DNA from: Chrysophaeum taylorii
Taxonomy: Eukaryota; Sar; Pelagophyceae; Pelagomonadales; Pelagomonadaceae
Assembly: GCA_029834535.1 (NCBI GenBank)
Contig: JAQMWT010000673.1
Location: 62,001-126,000, forward strand
Direction: 5' to 3'
DNA: 64,000 nt
The notes under the pieces were generated by a model. The model was not told the DNA's origin, made no database searches, and saw only the letters and a program-made list of their open reading frames with translations. Position 1 is the first letter of the stretch; every line of letters begins with the position of its first letter. Both the position numbers and the translations under genes were made by a program. Of this stretch, positions 40,091-50,310 are shown in pieces.

Positions 40091-42142
40091 TTAAGCGGCA
40101 GCAACATAGTCCTCGGTGTGCTCGAGGACGAGGCGCTGCAGGGCTGAGGCCTCAACAGTCTCGTTCTCCATGAGCTCGGCGACGAGAGTTTCCATCAACT
40201 TCCAGTTGTTCTTGAGGGTGGCCTTGCAGATGTCATAGGCTTCGGAGACAAGGGCCCTGACCTCGGCATCGATCTGCTGTTCCGTGGAGCCCGAGGCCGT
40301 CTGCGGTCCGCCGATCATCTGGTTGCCATCACTCTGTTCCCAGGCCACCGGAGCGTCGAGGATGCTGTTGTTGTCGGTCGCGCGGAAGCCCCACTGCGCG
40401 ATCATGCGGCGCGCGAGGTTGCGGACTTGCTGCAGGTCGTTGGAGGCGCCGGTCGTGACCTCCTCGGCACCGTAGGCAAGTTCTTCGGCGACGCGGCCGC
40501 CGAGGGCGACCGCGAGCTGCGCCTTGAGATAGCGGAGCGAGTAGAGGCCGGATTCCATGCGGTCCTCGGAGGGCGTGAAGAGCGTGAAGCCGCCGGCGCC
40601 GTTCGAGCGGGGGATGATCGTGACCTTAGCGACGGCGTCGTAGCCCGGGGTGAGGGCGGCCATGATGGCGTGGCCGGCCTCGTGAAAGGCAACGAGTTCC
40701 TGGCGCTTCTTGCGCGACTCCTTGGATTGCGTGGGCGAAGTGGTGGTCTTCTGGAGCCCGACGGTAAGACGGTCGATCGCGTAGTCGATCTCGTCGAAGG
40801 TGATGACGTCCTTGCCGCGGCGGGCCGCGACGATCGCCGCCTCGTTCATGAGGTTCTGGAGCGAGGCCCCCGAAAATCCGATCGTTCGGGAGGCGATGGA
40901 GTCGATGTCAACGTCGGCGGCGAGGGGCTTGTCGCGCACGTGGACCTTGAGGATCTCGGCGCGTCCCGCTTTGTCCGGAAGGTCGACGGGAACGCGGCGG
41001 TCGAAGCGGCCGGGTCGCAGGAGAGCCTGATCCAAAATGTCGCCGCGGTTGGTGGCCGCGATGACGATGACCCCCGTGTTGCCCGAAAACCCGTCCATCT
41101 CCGTCAGGATCTGGTTCAACGTCTGCTCGCGCTCGTCGTTGGTCGCGAAGCCGCCGCCGCCAGATCTCTGGCGGCCGATCGCGTCGATCTCGTCGATGAA
41201 GATGATGCAGGGCGAGTTTTTCTTCGCGTCGGCGAACAGCGTGCGGATGCGGCTCGCGCCGACGCCCACGAACATCTCGACGAACTCGCTGCCCGAGGTC
41301 GAGATGAAAGGCACTCCCGCCTCTCCGGCGACGGCGCGCGCGAGGAGCGTCTTCCCCGTCCCCGGGGGACCCTCGAGCAACACCCCGCGAGGGGACTGGG
41401 CGCCAACCTTGGTGAACTTCTCGGGGTTGGACAAAAAGTCCACCACTTCCTCGAGCTCGAGCTTCGATTCGTCGCAGCCGGCGACGTCGTCAAACGTCAC
41501 TCCCGTCTTGGGTTCCATCTCTATCTTGGATCGAGGCTGGAGCATGCCCATCGGGCCGCCCATCGGTCCGCCGCCGCCGCCGCCCATCGGCCCGCCGCCC
41601 CGCCGGCCCAGAATAAACAGCCCCGATAACAGCACGAGGGGAAACAGCAAATTCACGGCGAGGCCCGCGAGAGCGTTGCCGTCTTCCGACGGCGCGGCCT
41701 GCACGGCGAACGGCACGTCCTTCGCCCGCAGGGACCGCACGAGCTCGGGGACCTCCGACGGCAGAATCTCCACGGCGTGCCGCGACCCGTCAGAGTCCAG
41801 GGCGAGCAGCTCCTTGGAGTCGGACGAGAACACCACGCGCTCCACGCCGTCGTTTTGGAGCGTGTCGAGGAACTCGGAAACCGCCCATCGGGCGGCCTCG
41901 GCCGCCACGGCCGGCGACGCCATCGTCAGCGCCGCCGTCGCGATCGTCCCCGCGGCCATCGCCGCAGCCATCGCCGACCGCGAAGAGCCACCCGCCTTCA
42001 TCGTCATCGCTTGCCTCGTCGTCGAGGCACACCCTCGGGGGCTTGTCGCCGCCGGCAAGCCTCCAAGCCGCGCTCCGAACGCGTGCACCTCCAGCGAGCC
42101 CACGAGCACCGCGCACACCACACGCCGCATCGATCGACTCAT
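40091..42142 (-). CDS. FTSH: Plastid ATP-dependent zinc metalloprotease FtsH
   Basis: 683 residues. The N-terminus is layered: a signal-like stretch ([22 protein letters not shown] at the cleavage point is typical of secondary red plastids), a Ser/Thr/Arg transit-like part, then a second hydrophobic Ala-rich segment ending ASPAVAAE (about 60-81), as in thylakoid-inserted FtsH. A membrane span lies at about 157-178 ([21 protein letters not shown]), followed by a Gly/Met-rich linker. The AAA+ domain has Walker A GPPGTGKT (258-265), Walker [13 protein letters not shown] and second-region-of-homology [10 protein letters not shown]. The zinc site is [13 protein letters not shown]. Thylakoid FtsH degrades damaged D1 during photosystem II repair. 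Confidence 0.94.
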   Translation of the reverse strand: MSRSMRRVVCAVLVGSLEVHAFGARLGGLPAATSPRGCASTTRQAMTMKAGGSSRSAMAAAMAAGTIATAALTMASPAVAAEAARWAVSEFLDTLQNDGVERVVFSSDSKELLALDSDGSRHAVEILPSEVPELVRSLRAKDVPFAVQAAPSEDGNALAGLAVNLLFPLVLLSGLFILGRRGGGPMGGGGGGPMGGPMGMLQPRSKIEMEPKTGVTFDDVAGCDESKLELEEVVDFLSNPEKFTKVGAQSPRGVLLEGPPGTGKTLLARAVAGEAGVPFISTSGSEFVEMFVGVGASRIRTLFADAKKNSPCIIFIDEIDAIGRQRSGGGGFATNDEREQTLNQILTEMDGFSGNTGVIVIAATNRGDILDQALLRPGRFDRRVPVDLPDKAGRAEILKVHVRDKPLAADVDIDSIASRTIGFSGASLQNLMNEAAIVAARRGKDVITFDEIDYAIDRLTVGLQKTTTSPTQSKESRKKRQELVAFHEAGHAIMAALTPGYDAVAKVTIIPRSNGAGGFTLFTPSEDRMESGLYSLRYLKAQLAVALGGRVAEELAYGAEEVTTGASNDLQQVRNLARRMIAQWGFRATDNNSILDAPVAWEQSDGNQMIGGPQTASGSTEQQIDAEVRALVSEAYDICKATLKNNWKLMETLVAELMENETVEASALQRLVLEHTEDYVAAA

Positions 42143-42461
42143 CGTCCGCCTCTTCTTCTTCTGCTCCTAGGACCTGCACGTCTTTGATACGATCTGATGC
42201 GTGGTTTGGCTGCGCTGGCAAGCCGACGCCTGCGGTGGCGCTTGCCCTCTGACTCCGTCAGAACAGAGAAATATTAACGGCCTCTCAGCGAACGGCCGAA
42301 GAAATATCACCACGTCACAACTTCTTCTTCAACGAAACGGAAGCTTCGCTGCCGGAACATTCTCCAACGGAACCCGAGCGACCCGCGCGGGGCCATTCCG
42401 CAAGGACCCAGACGACTGACTGCCTCCCCACTTTACTTCCTCCGGGATCTATTTTTATAAA
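42143..42461. other. Intergenic region, no gene seen
   Basis: Upstream region of FtsH; no coding signal. Confidence 0.45.
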
Positions 42462-43016
42462 TCAGTCCCAGCTCACATCAGCCGCCGGAATGCGGGATTT
42501 CGTCACTCGGCACCCGCTGGGGAGGCTGCTCGGTCCAACGGAGATAACCAGAGCTTTACCGTGCATCGAGGGCCGCTCGTATGCCGCGCGCCCATCTAGC
42601 CCCGCAGGATTGGCCCTCAACGCCTCGGCGCGTCGGCGCGTTTCCAGGATCGACTTTCGCGTCCAGTAGTCGCGCGCCGACGCGTCGGGAGAAGACCGCC
42701 GCGGACGATCGACAACTTCGACGTGACTGCGCGCGTTGATGCGCGGATCGACATAGCTCTTCGCGATCTTCTCGACCAGCGAGGCACCCGGACGCTCGTC
42801 TTCCTGGGACCCGACGGTGGCCTTCCGAGCGTTCGCTACAGCCTTGACCCCCCCACGCGCCGAGCGATGCCACACACCACCAGCGCGTTCGACACGACCT
42901 CGCTTGCGCCGCGCCTCTCCGATTTCCGCCACGCGCTTCCCGCCCTTCTTCTCGACGCTGTCTTTTCCCGGAGGAGCTAATTCCTCTTCGTCCTCCTTCT
43001 CGCTGTCTGAAAACAT
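42462..43016 (-). CDS. Small charged hypothetical protein
   Basis: 184 residues from ATG 43016 (MFSDSEKEDEEELAPPGKDS). The N-terminus is acidic, followed by a lysine/arginine-rich segment (KKGGKRVAEIGEARRKRGRVERAGG) resembling a nuclear localisation signal, then VEKIAKSYVDPRINARSHVEVVDRP and a helical YWTRKSILETRRRAEALRANP. It could be a small nuclear or RNA-associated protein, but I recognise no family. The 3' part (after GLDGRAAYERP) may hide an intron. Judged coding mainly from frame length and amino-acid pattern. Confidence 0.4.
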   Translation of the reverse strand: MFSDSEKEDEEELAPPGKDSVEKKGGKRVAEIGEARRKRGRVERAGGVWHRSARGGVKAVANARKATVGSQEDERPGASLVEKIAKSYVDPRINARSHVEVVDRPRRSSPDASARDYWTRKSILETRRRAEALRANPAGLDGRAAYERPSMHGKALVISVGPSSLPSGCRVTKSRIPAADVSWD

Positions 43017-43396
43017 GATGGTCACCTCATTCCTCAATAATAACCCTATAAACTTGGCTACACAGTAACTATTACAACTCCAGTACTTTCGTCATCCTTT
43101 GGTTGAAAACCAAGCTCTTCGGGTGATTAATGCGTGCGCGAAACCGTCGTCGCCAGATCAGTATATCAGTACATTGCATACTAAACGGATCGCAAAAATC
43201 GGGAAGTTCAATGTGCGTCCCGTCTGTCTGTCTTTAAATGTCGACTGCTAAGAGGGGGGGGTGTGTGTGGGGAGCATGAAGGATGTGGGTGGGTTTGTGG
43301 GGTATGAGGGATGTGCCTGACGGGCGGAGATAAGTACGCGGGACCTAGTCGGGGTCATCGCCGAGGCGTGGGGCAGGCGAAGACCCGTCTGTCTGT
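43017..43396. other. Intergenic region with low-complexity G-rich repeats
   Basis: Upstream of the small charged gene and left of the inverted repeat. The TCTTTAAATGTCGACTGCTAAGAG-type block followed by G/T-rich sequence (43230-43315) recurs at about 45330 and 45432 and, inverted, at about 44490-44430. Confidence 0.5.
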
Positions 43397-44193
43397 CCTA
43401 ACTACTAATCGACAGATGTTTGTCTGTCTGTTTGTTTGTTTGTCTGTTTGTCTGTCCCTCGATTTAGGGTAAGGATCAGATAGGCGCGAGAGTAAGGATC
43501 AGGTAGGCGCGAGAGCCAGACAGTGATCCTCCAAGCCGTCTACGGCGACCTCGCAGACTATTTCCACGACCCGCGGCGGCTCTTTCAGCGCGCCATTCTC
43601 ACGCCCCGTCGAAACGATGTTGTCGATGCTGACAACGCGCGCATGACCGCGGCCTTTTTTTCCCGAAGACGAGGCGTCGGAGTTCTTTTCGGCCGACTAG
43701 GTTGGGTCGGAAGCCGACGCCTCGCTCTTTACAGTAGAGTTTTCAACTCCCTGACAACCAACGGCATGCTGACTTTGATCGCGAGCTTAATGTCTTCGCG
43801 ACCTCGACCCGTCGCACGGCCACTGCAACGGTACCAGATACATGATCGATCGTGTCGTTGTCACCGAGGCTCCTCCAACCTGTATCGCTTAAGGCCCGCC
43901 TACGCCAAACGATCAACAAGAGCCAGGGCCAGACGCCCCGCGAGGTCGGCGTCCTCTTTCCCAAGCCCGTCTTCTGCCACGTCCAGCTCTACGTGGCTCT
44001 CTGTCGATCGGTATCCCCGAGGATATACTCATCTGGGTCGACGACTCCACCCTACCCCACACGTGCTGCGCAATACCGATAAGCCCCCTCCCGGCGTCTA
44101 CACGCGCACTGTAGGTGAACTTACTGGGACCAGGTGAACTTACTGGGGTTGGAGATTGGGACTAGGTGAGCTGAGTGACCAGGTGAAACTGGG
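43397..44193. repeat. Inverted repeat, left arm (~0.8 kb)
   Basis: It begins CCTAACTACTAATCGACAG and ends GACCAGGTGAAACTGGG. It matches, in reverse complement, 44501-45302 with few differences; the spacer is about 307 bp. The arm carries helicase relic copy A plus TGTC-rich and GGTGAACTTACTGG repeats. Confidence 0.9.
43520..44130 (+). pseudogene. Helitron-type Pif1 helicase relic, copy A
   Basis: C-terminal helicase fragments in shifting frames: VYGDLADYFHDPRRLFQRAI then LTPRRNDVVDADNARMTA; EDEASEFFSAD followed by an in-frame TAG and VGSEADASL; FNSLTTNGM; RDLDPSHGHCNGTRYMIDRV; and RLRQTINKSQGQTPREVGVL with FCHVQLYVALCR. These correspond in order to the RAILTPxNxxV, FLNSLTxxGMP, NLDPxxGLCNGTRL and AMTINKSQGQT...HGQLYVALSR motifs of Pif1-like helicases encoded by Helitron transposons. 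At least one stop and two frameshifts mean it cannot make a working protein. Confidence 0.75.
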
Positions 44194-44500
44194 ACCAGGT
44201 GAACATACTGGGGTTTTAGAGCAAAGGGTTTTTAGAGTAAACTCGCTCAAAGGTTGGCGGCGCGTGCAGATCGAAGCAGCTTAGATTGGCGGAGGCGAGA
44301 GCGACGAGCTCGAAGGAGTTGGTGTGAGAACTTACTGACCAGGTGAACTTATATGAAACTTACTGGGACGAGGGGTTTAGAGATTGGGACTAGGTGAACT
44401 TACTGGCCTGCACTTGTCGACATTTAAAGACAGACAGACGGGAAACCCACATCCTTCATGCTCCCCACACACCCCCCCCCCCCTCTTAGCAATCGACATT
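44194..44500. other. Spacer of the inverted repeat
   Basis: 307 bp containing several (C/A)AGGTGAACTTACTGGGA-type short repeats and a C-rich run (44468-44482) that is the inverse of the G-rich block near 43250. No coding signal. Confidence 0.6.
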
Positions 44501-45242
44501 CCCAGTTTCACCTGGTCACTCAGCTCACCTAGTCCCAATCTCCAACCCCAGTAAGTTCACCTGGTCCCAGTAAGTTCACCTACAGTGCGCGTGTAGACGC
44601 CGGGAGGGGGCTTATCGGTATTGCGCAGCACGTGTGGGGTAGGGTGGAGTCGTCGACCCAGATGAGTATATCCTCGGGGATACCGATCGACAGAGAGCCA
44701 CGTAGAGCTGGACGTGGCAGAAGACGGGCTTGGGAAAGAGGACGCCGACCTCGCGGGGCGTCTGGCCCTGGCTCTTGTTGATCGTTTGGCGTAGGCGGGC
44801 CTTAAGCGATACAGGTTGGAGGAGCCTCGGTGACAACGACACGATCGATCATGTATCTGGTACCGTTGCAGTGGCCGTGCGACGGGTCGAGGTTTCGAAG
44901 ACCTTAAGCTCGCGATCAAAGTCAGCATCCCGTTGGTTGTCAGGGAGTTGAAAACTCTACTGTAAAGAGCGAGGCGTCGTCTTCCGACCCAGCCTAGTCA
45001 GTCGAAAAGAACTCCGACGCCTCGTCTCCGGGAAAAAAAGGCCGCGGTCATGCGCGCGTTGTCAGCATCGACAACATCGTTTCGACGGGGCGTGAGAATG
45101 GCGCGCTGAAAGAGCCGCCGCGGGTCGTGGAAATAGTCTGCGAGGTCGCCGTAGACGGCTTGGAGGATCACTGTCTGGCTCTCGCGCCTACCTGATCCTT
45201 ACTCTCGCGCCTACCTGATCCTTACCCTAAATCGAGGGACAA

Positions 45243-45277
<35 letters not shown>

Positions 45278-45302
45278 AACATCTGTCGATTAGTAGTTAG
45301 GA
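44501..45302. repeat. Inverted repeat, right arm (~0.8 kb)
   Basis: Reverse complement of 43397-44193, differing by a handful of substitutions and in the length of the TGTC/TGTT run. Confidence 0.9.
44565..45180 (-). pseudogene. Helitron-type Pif1 helicase relic, copy B
   Basis: Minus-strand copy with the same motifs and the same frame disruptions as copy A (QTINKSQGQTPREVGVL near 44790-44740; RNDVVDADNARMTA near 45080-45040). Shared disruptions imply the copies were duplicated after decay. Confidence 0.75.
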
Positions 45303-45660
45303 AGAAGACTGGTAAGAGGGGGGTGTGTCTGTCTTTAAATGTCGACTGCTAAGAGGGGGGTGTGTGTGGGGAGCATGAAGGATGTGGGTGGGTTTGTGGG
45401 GTATGAGGGATATGCCGTCCGTCTGTCTGTCTGTCTTTAAATGTCGACTGCTAAGAGGGGGGTGTGTGTGGGGAGCATGGATGTGGGTGGGTTTGTGGGG
45501 TATGAGGGATGTGCCTGACGGGCGGAGATAAGTACGCGGGACCTAGTCGGGGTCATCGCCGAGGCGTGGGGCAGGCGAAGAGAGGACGGGCCCCGCCCGT
45601 AGGTCGTACGCATGCTGCCGCCGGGCATATGTGCGACGAAGGGTGACGTCCTGCGGTTTG
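45303..45660. repeat. Direct repeats of a ~100-bp G/T-rich segment
   Basis: The block starting TGTCTTTAAATGTCGACTGC occurs at about 45327 and 45431, each followed by GTGTGTGTGGGGAGCATG and GATGTGGGTGGGTTTGTGG. The segment GCCTGACGGGCGGAGATAAG to GGGCAGGCGAAG at 45514-45580 repeats 43316-43382 almost exactly. Confidence 0.85.
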
Positions 45661-45699
45661 TCCACCGATTTAGGGTAAGGATCATGTAGGCCCGTGAGC

Positions 45700-46310
45700 C
45701 AGACATTGTCTACGGCAACCTCGCAGACTATTTCCACGACCCGCGGCGGCTCTTTCAGCGCGCCATTCTCACGCCCCGTCGAAACGATGTTGTCGATGCT
45801 GACAACGCGCGCATGACCGCGGCCTTTTTTTCCAGGAGACGAGGCGTCGGAGTTCTTTTCGGCCGACTAGGTTGGGTCGGAAGACGACGCCTCGCTCTTA
45901 ACAGTCGAGTTTTCAACTCCCTGACAACCAACGGCATGCTGACTTTGATCGCGAGCTTAAAGTCTTCGTAACCTCGACCCGTCGCACGGCCACTGCAACG
46001 GTACCAGATACATGATCGATCGTGTTGTGTCACCGAGGCTCCTCCAACCTGTATCCCTTAAGGCCCGCCTACGCCAAACGATCAACAAGAGCCAGGGCCA
46101 GACGCCCCGCGAGGTCGGCGTCCTCTCGCCCAAGCCCGTCTTCTGTCACGTCCAGCTCTACGTGGCTCTCTGTCTATCGGCAACCCCGAGGATATGCTCT
46201 TCTGAGTCGACGACTCCACCCTTCCCCACACGTGCTGCGCAATGCCGATAAGCCCCCTCCCGGCGTCTACACGCGCACTGTAGGTGAACTTACTGGGACC
46301 AGGTGAACTT
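45700..46310 (+). pseudogene. Helitron-type Pif1 helicase relic, copy C
   Basis: A third, directly oriented copy, slightly more diverged (VYGNLADYF in place of VYGDLADYF). It retains DPRRLFQRAILTPRRN, NSLTTNGM and RQTINKSQGQTPREVGVL with FCHVQLYVALC, again broken by frameshifts. Confidence 0.75.
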
Positions 46311-46620
46311 ACTGAGTCTAGACATTGGGACTAGGTGAACTGAGTGACCAGGTGAACTTACTGAGACCAGGTGAGCTTACTGGAATTTTTTGACAACTCA
46401 AACTCAAAGGTTGGTGGTGCGTGCGGATCAAAGCGGCTTAGATTAGCGGAGGTGAGAGCGACGAGCTCGAAGGAGAGTGGGGTGAGTGGGTGTGAGCACG
46501 AGTGGGTTTGCGCCAGGATAGAGATTGCGACTAAGTGAACTAACTGACCAGGTGAACTTACTGGGACCAGTTGAACTTACTAGGGTTAGAGATTGGGACT
46601 AGGTGAACCTACTGGCCTGC
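46270..46620. repeat. Scattered GGTGAACTTACTGG short repeats
   Basis: About seven degenerate copies of AGGTGAACTTACTGGGACC follow helicase copy C; the same motif flanks copy A and copy B. They probably belong to the terminal region of the mobile element. Confidence 0.7.
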
Positions 46621-48339
46621 ACTTGTTGGTTTCTAACGACCTGCTGCACGACCTGCTGCTTTTACGAAGCTTTCGGGTCATGGACACGCGACAAAGTCGC
46701 ACGCGGATGGAAAACGAGGAACGAGACATAAGCGCTTTGATCGCCGAGAGGGAACGCGATGGAAAAGCGTTGCTTTGCTGCGCGAGCTTTTTGGGCTCTC
46801 TCGCTGGGGCATTGGTCATGTGCATGCTTCGAATACACAAAGTATTATCCACGCTCGTTCACACCTGCTGCAGCAGGAACAGTGACAAGAGTAACTGGGA
46901 GGCCTTCGCTTAGCATATTTACACTGAGAGCGCAGCGTTGTTCCGACACCGCTACGAGCTTTGGTTGTCATCACTTTATCGACGACACGTGCGAGTCACA
47001 ACACAAAGCAAACGTCACGAGGCGTATTTCGCGAGAGTACACTCCAACGCACTTTGTGGGAACTCGAATCTGACCAACTCGCTACAGTCATTCATCTCCG
47101 GGATTGTTCCGCGTACCTTGGCGACTGGTCTGTCCCGCACAGGATGTACAGTGCCATGTCGCAGTCGCAGTAATAAAAGTTTTGCGCGCTGTGCGCTTCT
47201 TGTTCCCGTTACGGTTAGTCTGTAGTGTTGCGTGGAGTGGCGTTGTGGCTCGCGTATAACGCATACCTTTTCCTCGTGGCAATTTTTTTGCGACCCGCAT
47301 CCCCTCGTTCCTACAATCAATATACTCGATCGGGTGTAGTTCTCTTTAACCCAGACCGGCCGCGGCTCTCTGAACCTCCTACGGACGGGCTCCACCGCAG
47401 CCAAAGTGGGGGATGGATTGACCATCGAAGCCTTTCAAAGTAAGGGGCGCTGAAGTTCGCAATTGTGGTCCCATTGCTCTTACGTGCCTGTGCGGCGACG
47501 CAATTTCTTTGTTATTTCACGGCCCCGAGGTGCGTCGGGCAAGGCAGTTCGCGTTTTGCAACTGTCCGTGGCTGCCACTCATCTCCAGCTCATCGTTTGT
47601 TTATTCCACATCATCTCGCGGCCCAGCTCGTACACTGTGTCGGGAAGAAGTGCCGCGGCGAAATCCAACGGTGCCAGGGAATTACCGATTCTACGCACAG
47701 TCGGTTTCCTATTCGGCGCGACGAAAAGAAAAGAGAAGAAAAGCAAAGCAACAGCTGCCTCAGAACCGAAAAGACGCAGATCGACCCGCAGTTGAAGTCC
47801 GCATTGTCTCAAGGTTCAACCCGACGAAGAATGGGTACAAACGCAAAGCGCCCGATCTCGGTGCTTTCGAGCCATACTTGAATTTCGACGACGAAGAGAA
47901 GAAAGAGCGCGATACCTGGGAACGAAGACCGCGAGATCTGCACTTGGCGCATCGCCGAGGGCAGAAATTCGTGCGTTGGTGGAACGAGCGCCGCCCGCTA
48001 CCACCCTAACATTGTCTACTAAAGTGCAAGCAACATCTACGCCTGAAGGCACCAGCACTCTTGCCGGCATCCTCGTTGTTGCCGACGGGCGGGTTGTCTT
48101 CTGAGTGCCCGTCACGTTGAAGGCACATGCTTGCGACGCCTTTGTCTCCTCCAGTCTGCACGCGAGGTTGACGCTTGACTGACTACATGAACACTCTTCG
48201 CACGAAACTGCAGATCTCACTCAATGCATGCATGCCCTGGCTCGGTGCATAACTCCTCGCATTGCTTACTTCGCGTAGCATATCTCCAGCCAAGGCCGAG
48301 CTCCGTGGCTGCGACGACGTCGCGCTCGAAGCCGAGACC
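46621..48339. other. Accessory region without a supported gene
   Basis: Between the helicase relics and the retroelement relic. One + frame ending at 48009 has a plausible charged C-terminal part (SRFNPTKNGYKRKAPDLGAF, DDEEKKERDTWERRPRD) and could be an exon of a hypothetical gene, but no start, partner exon or family is clear. Confidence 0.35.
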
Positions 48340-49870
48340 GCCAAGTGTCTAACGACGATGGCGACGACAATACTCTCCAGCGCCTTCGTCTTCCCGCGCT
48401 AACCGGCGGTGGTAGCATCCGCTCTTGTACCGACCTCAGCCTTGCTGCCTTCATCAACACGGCGGCCCAAACCGTGAAATGGCTCGAAAACCGTCGCAAC
48501 TCGGTGGACATCATCGTCACGATCCCTAGTTATCTACCTTTGGCTCGCGTAAGTGCTCGGCGAGACCTCTTTCCGAACCGGCAATGAGATGCACCACCGC
48601 CTTGTCTTTAGCACCTCCTCGCGTGGGCCGGCATCCGCACCGAACTCCGTTGACAATGGTTTCTCATTGTGGCGCTCGCTCCGGCGACCTCGCCAACTTC
48701 CAGATCGACCTACCCATTCTCCCGCAAGTTCTTCTCCGTGGGCTCCCTCGTTGGCTTGGCTGCTGCGGCCCCGTCCTCGTCCCAATCTCAAGCGGACCCT
48801 CATCATCCAGCATGCGAGGGGCCCGGTCAGGTAGGCTCCAGCAGGAGGTGATCTTTTTCTTGATCGACGTCGCACGTCGGGTCGTGGCGTTCTCACTGGA
48901 CCGCTTCTCCACAACCGCTTTCGGTTTTTGTCGCTTCGCTGTGCCCAACGAAGCTGGTCTGGGATCTGCGCCGGATACTCGGGATATCCATTTTCGGCGT
49001 GCGAGGGCCTCAAGGATACCTGCAACATAGCCGTCGTGCCTCTCGACGCTTTTAATGGCCGCCTCCTCGCTCGCAACCATCTCATTAATCTCCACTCGGC
49101 TGCCTCTTGGCACGGACCATCTGGCGCTACGATGTGCTCCACGGCGTCGCATCCACCCTCTGCAAGGCAACAAAACTGGTCCAGTCAGAGGTTTTCGGCG
49201 CCGTTGTCAACGTCGTCGCTCCGACCGTCAATTAGCGGCTCTACGGCCGGTACTGCCGCAATCTTGCCCAGCGCCTCTTCGTGCCCCACGTCCTCGTTAC
49301 GCTTAACCTCAAGCACCTCTACAACGCCAAGACGATTGCCCTGCGCGAAGTATACGGCCACTGTCCTTCACGGCAGCAATCCCCTCACCGTCGACCGGCG
49401 CGCTGCAGAGCTCCGAGGTGTTTACGATACCCACACCCTGGATGTCGATGACGTTCTCGCGACCACGGGCGTTTCGCCAGCAGCCGGCTTCCCGGGCCCC
49501 GTCAGCAGCACTTGCGCAGGCACGGTACTCGTCTTTGGCGCTTACGGTACTTTCGGTGAGAATAGCAAAGACGTGCCACGTGTTCGCTCGCAACTGCAGG
49601 ATCTGGATCGCACGGACGGACGTGCTACAACGGCTGCGCTAACATCACCTCCGCCGCATTTACCGTGAGTAGGGCCTCGCAGCAGCCCTGTGGCAGGCAC
49701 GCTGCGTCCTCAGCGCCCACACAGCCCTCGACCACGTCGCCGCCTCGGGCAGCCCAACCCAGGCTGCTCGCGCCGGGCTGTCCTCTACCTCCGTCGCGGC
49801 GTGGCGGCGACCCTTGCCTAATAAGCCCGCTTGCCCTCTCCTTCTGCGCGCACCATGCTCGCTTTGTCCC
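48340..49870 (+). pseudogene. Decayed reverse-transcriptase-type retroelement, C-terminal part
   Basis: Fragments in successive + frames follow the order seen at the C-terminal end of RT-containing proteins common in algal and oomycete genomes: LQRLRLPALTGGGSIRSCTD then LSLAAFINTAAQ (compare RLPxRxGGLGIRS...AAF); LCKATKLVQSEVFGAVVNVV; VPHVLVTLNLKHLYNAKTIA (compare RPDVxxTL...DVKT); VDRRAAELRGVYDTHTLDVD; GPVSS; and VLVFGAYGTFGENSKDV. Stops and frame changes separate them, so it is a relic. The polymerase core itself is not visible. Family assignment rests on motif order recalled from related proteins. Confidence 0.5.
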
Positions 49871-50310
49871 CCAGTCGATGTCGACCCTCGCACGACTCCG
49901 CCCATATGCTTCACACCACTTAGTTATCTCCCACCTGCAGCCGTTCTCATTTTTATTAAGGGCCTGCTGGGAAACGATGGCAGAGAAACCCGGGAGGACC
50001 GCTGCAACCTTCAAAAGAACTACGCCCAATGAACTCTGCCTGAGCCGAGACTGTAGGGGCGTTAATTCAATGCGCGACTCAATGCTGGGGCGCGGTCGAC
50101 GTGGGAGATACTAGATCTTATTCAGCAAATCTTAACATTTGCCACGGCGGCTATTCCAATTCGCCGTTTGTACACAACTATGCTTTTGACATTATCGGGG
50201 GGATGTGAAAAATTCAACATATTACCATTGCGCTCGTGGCGGATATTTCCGAGTCCACACTGTTGCATGGCCCAGCGTGCGTACACGAGGAGTGTCATCA
50301 AAAACGCGTC
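49871..50310. other. Intergenic region, no gene seen
   Basis: Between the retroelement relic and the stop of the large 5-phosphatase gene; no coding signal. Confidence 0.45.

Noticed and set aside
40427-41629. + strand frame (400 codons) antisense to FtsH
   Set aside because: FtsH is unambiguous on the other strand; this frame has no motif.
43220-46620. A CRISPR-like array suggested by regular short repeats
   Set aside because: Repeat spacing is irregular, spacers are not unique, and the context is a eukaryotic nuclear genome with helicase relics.
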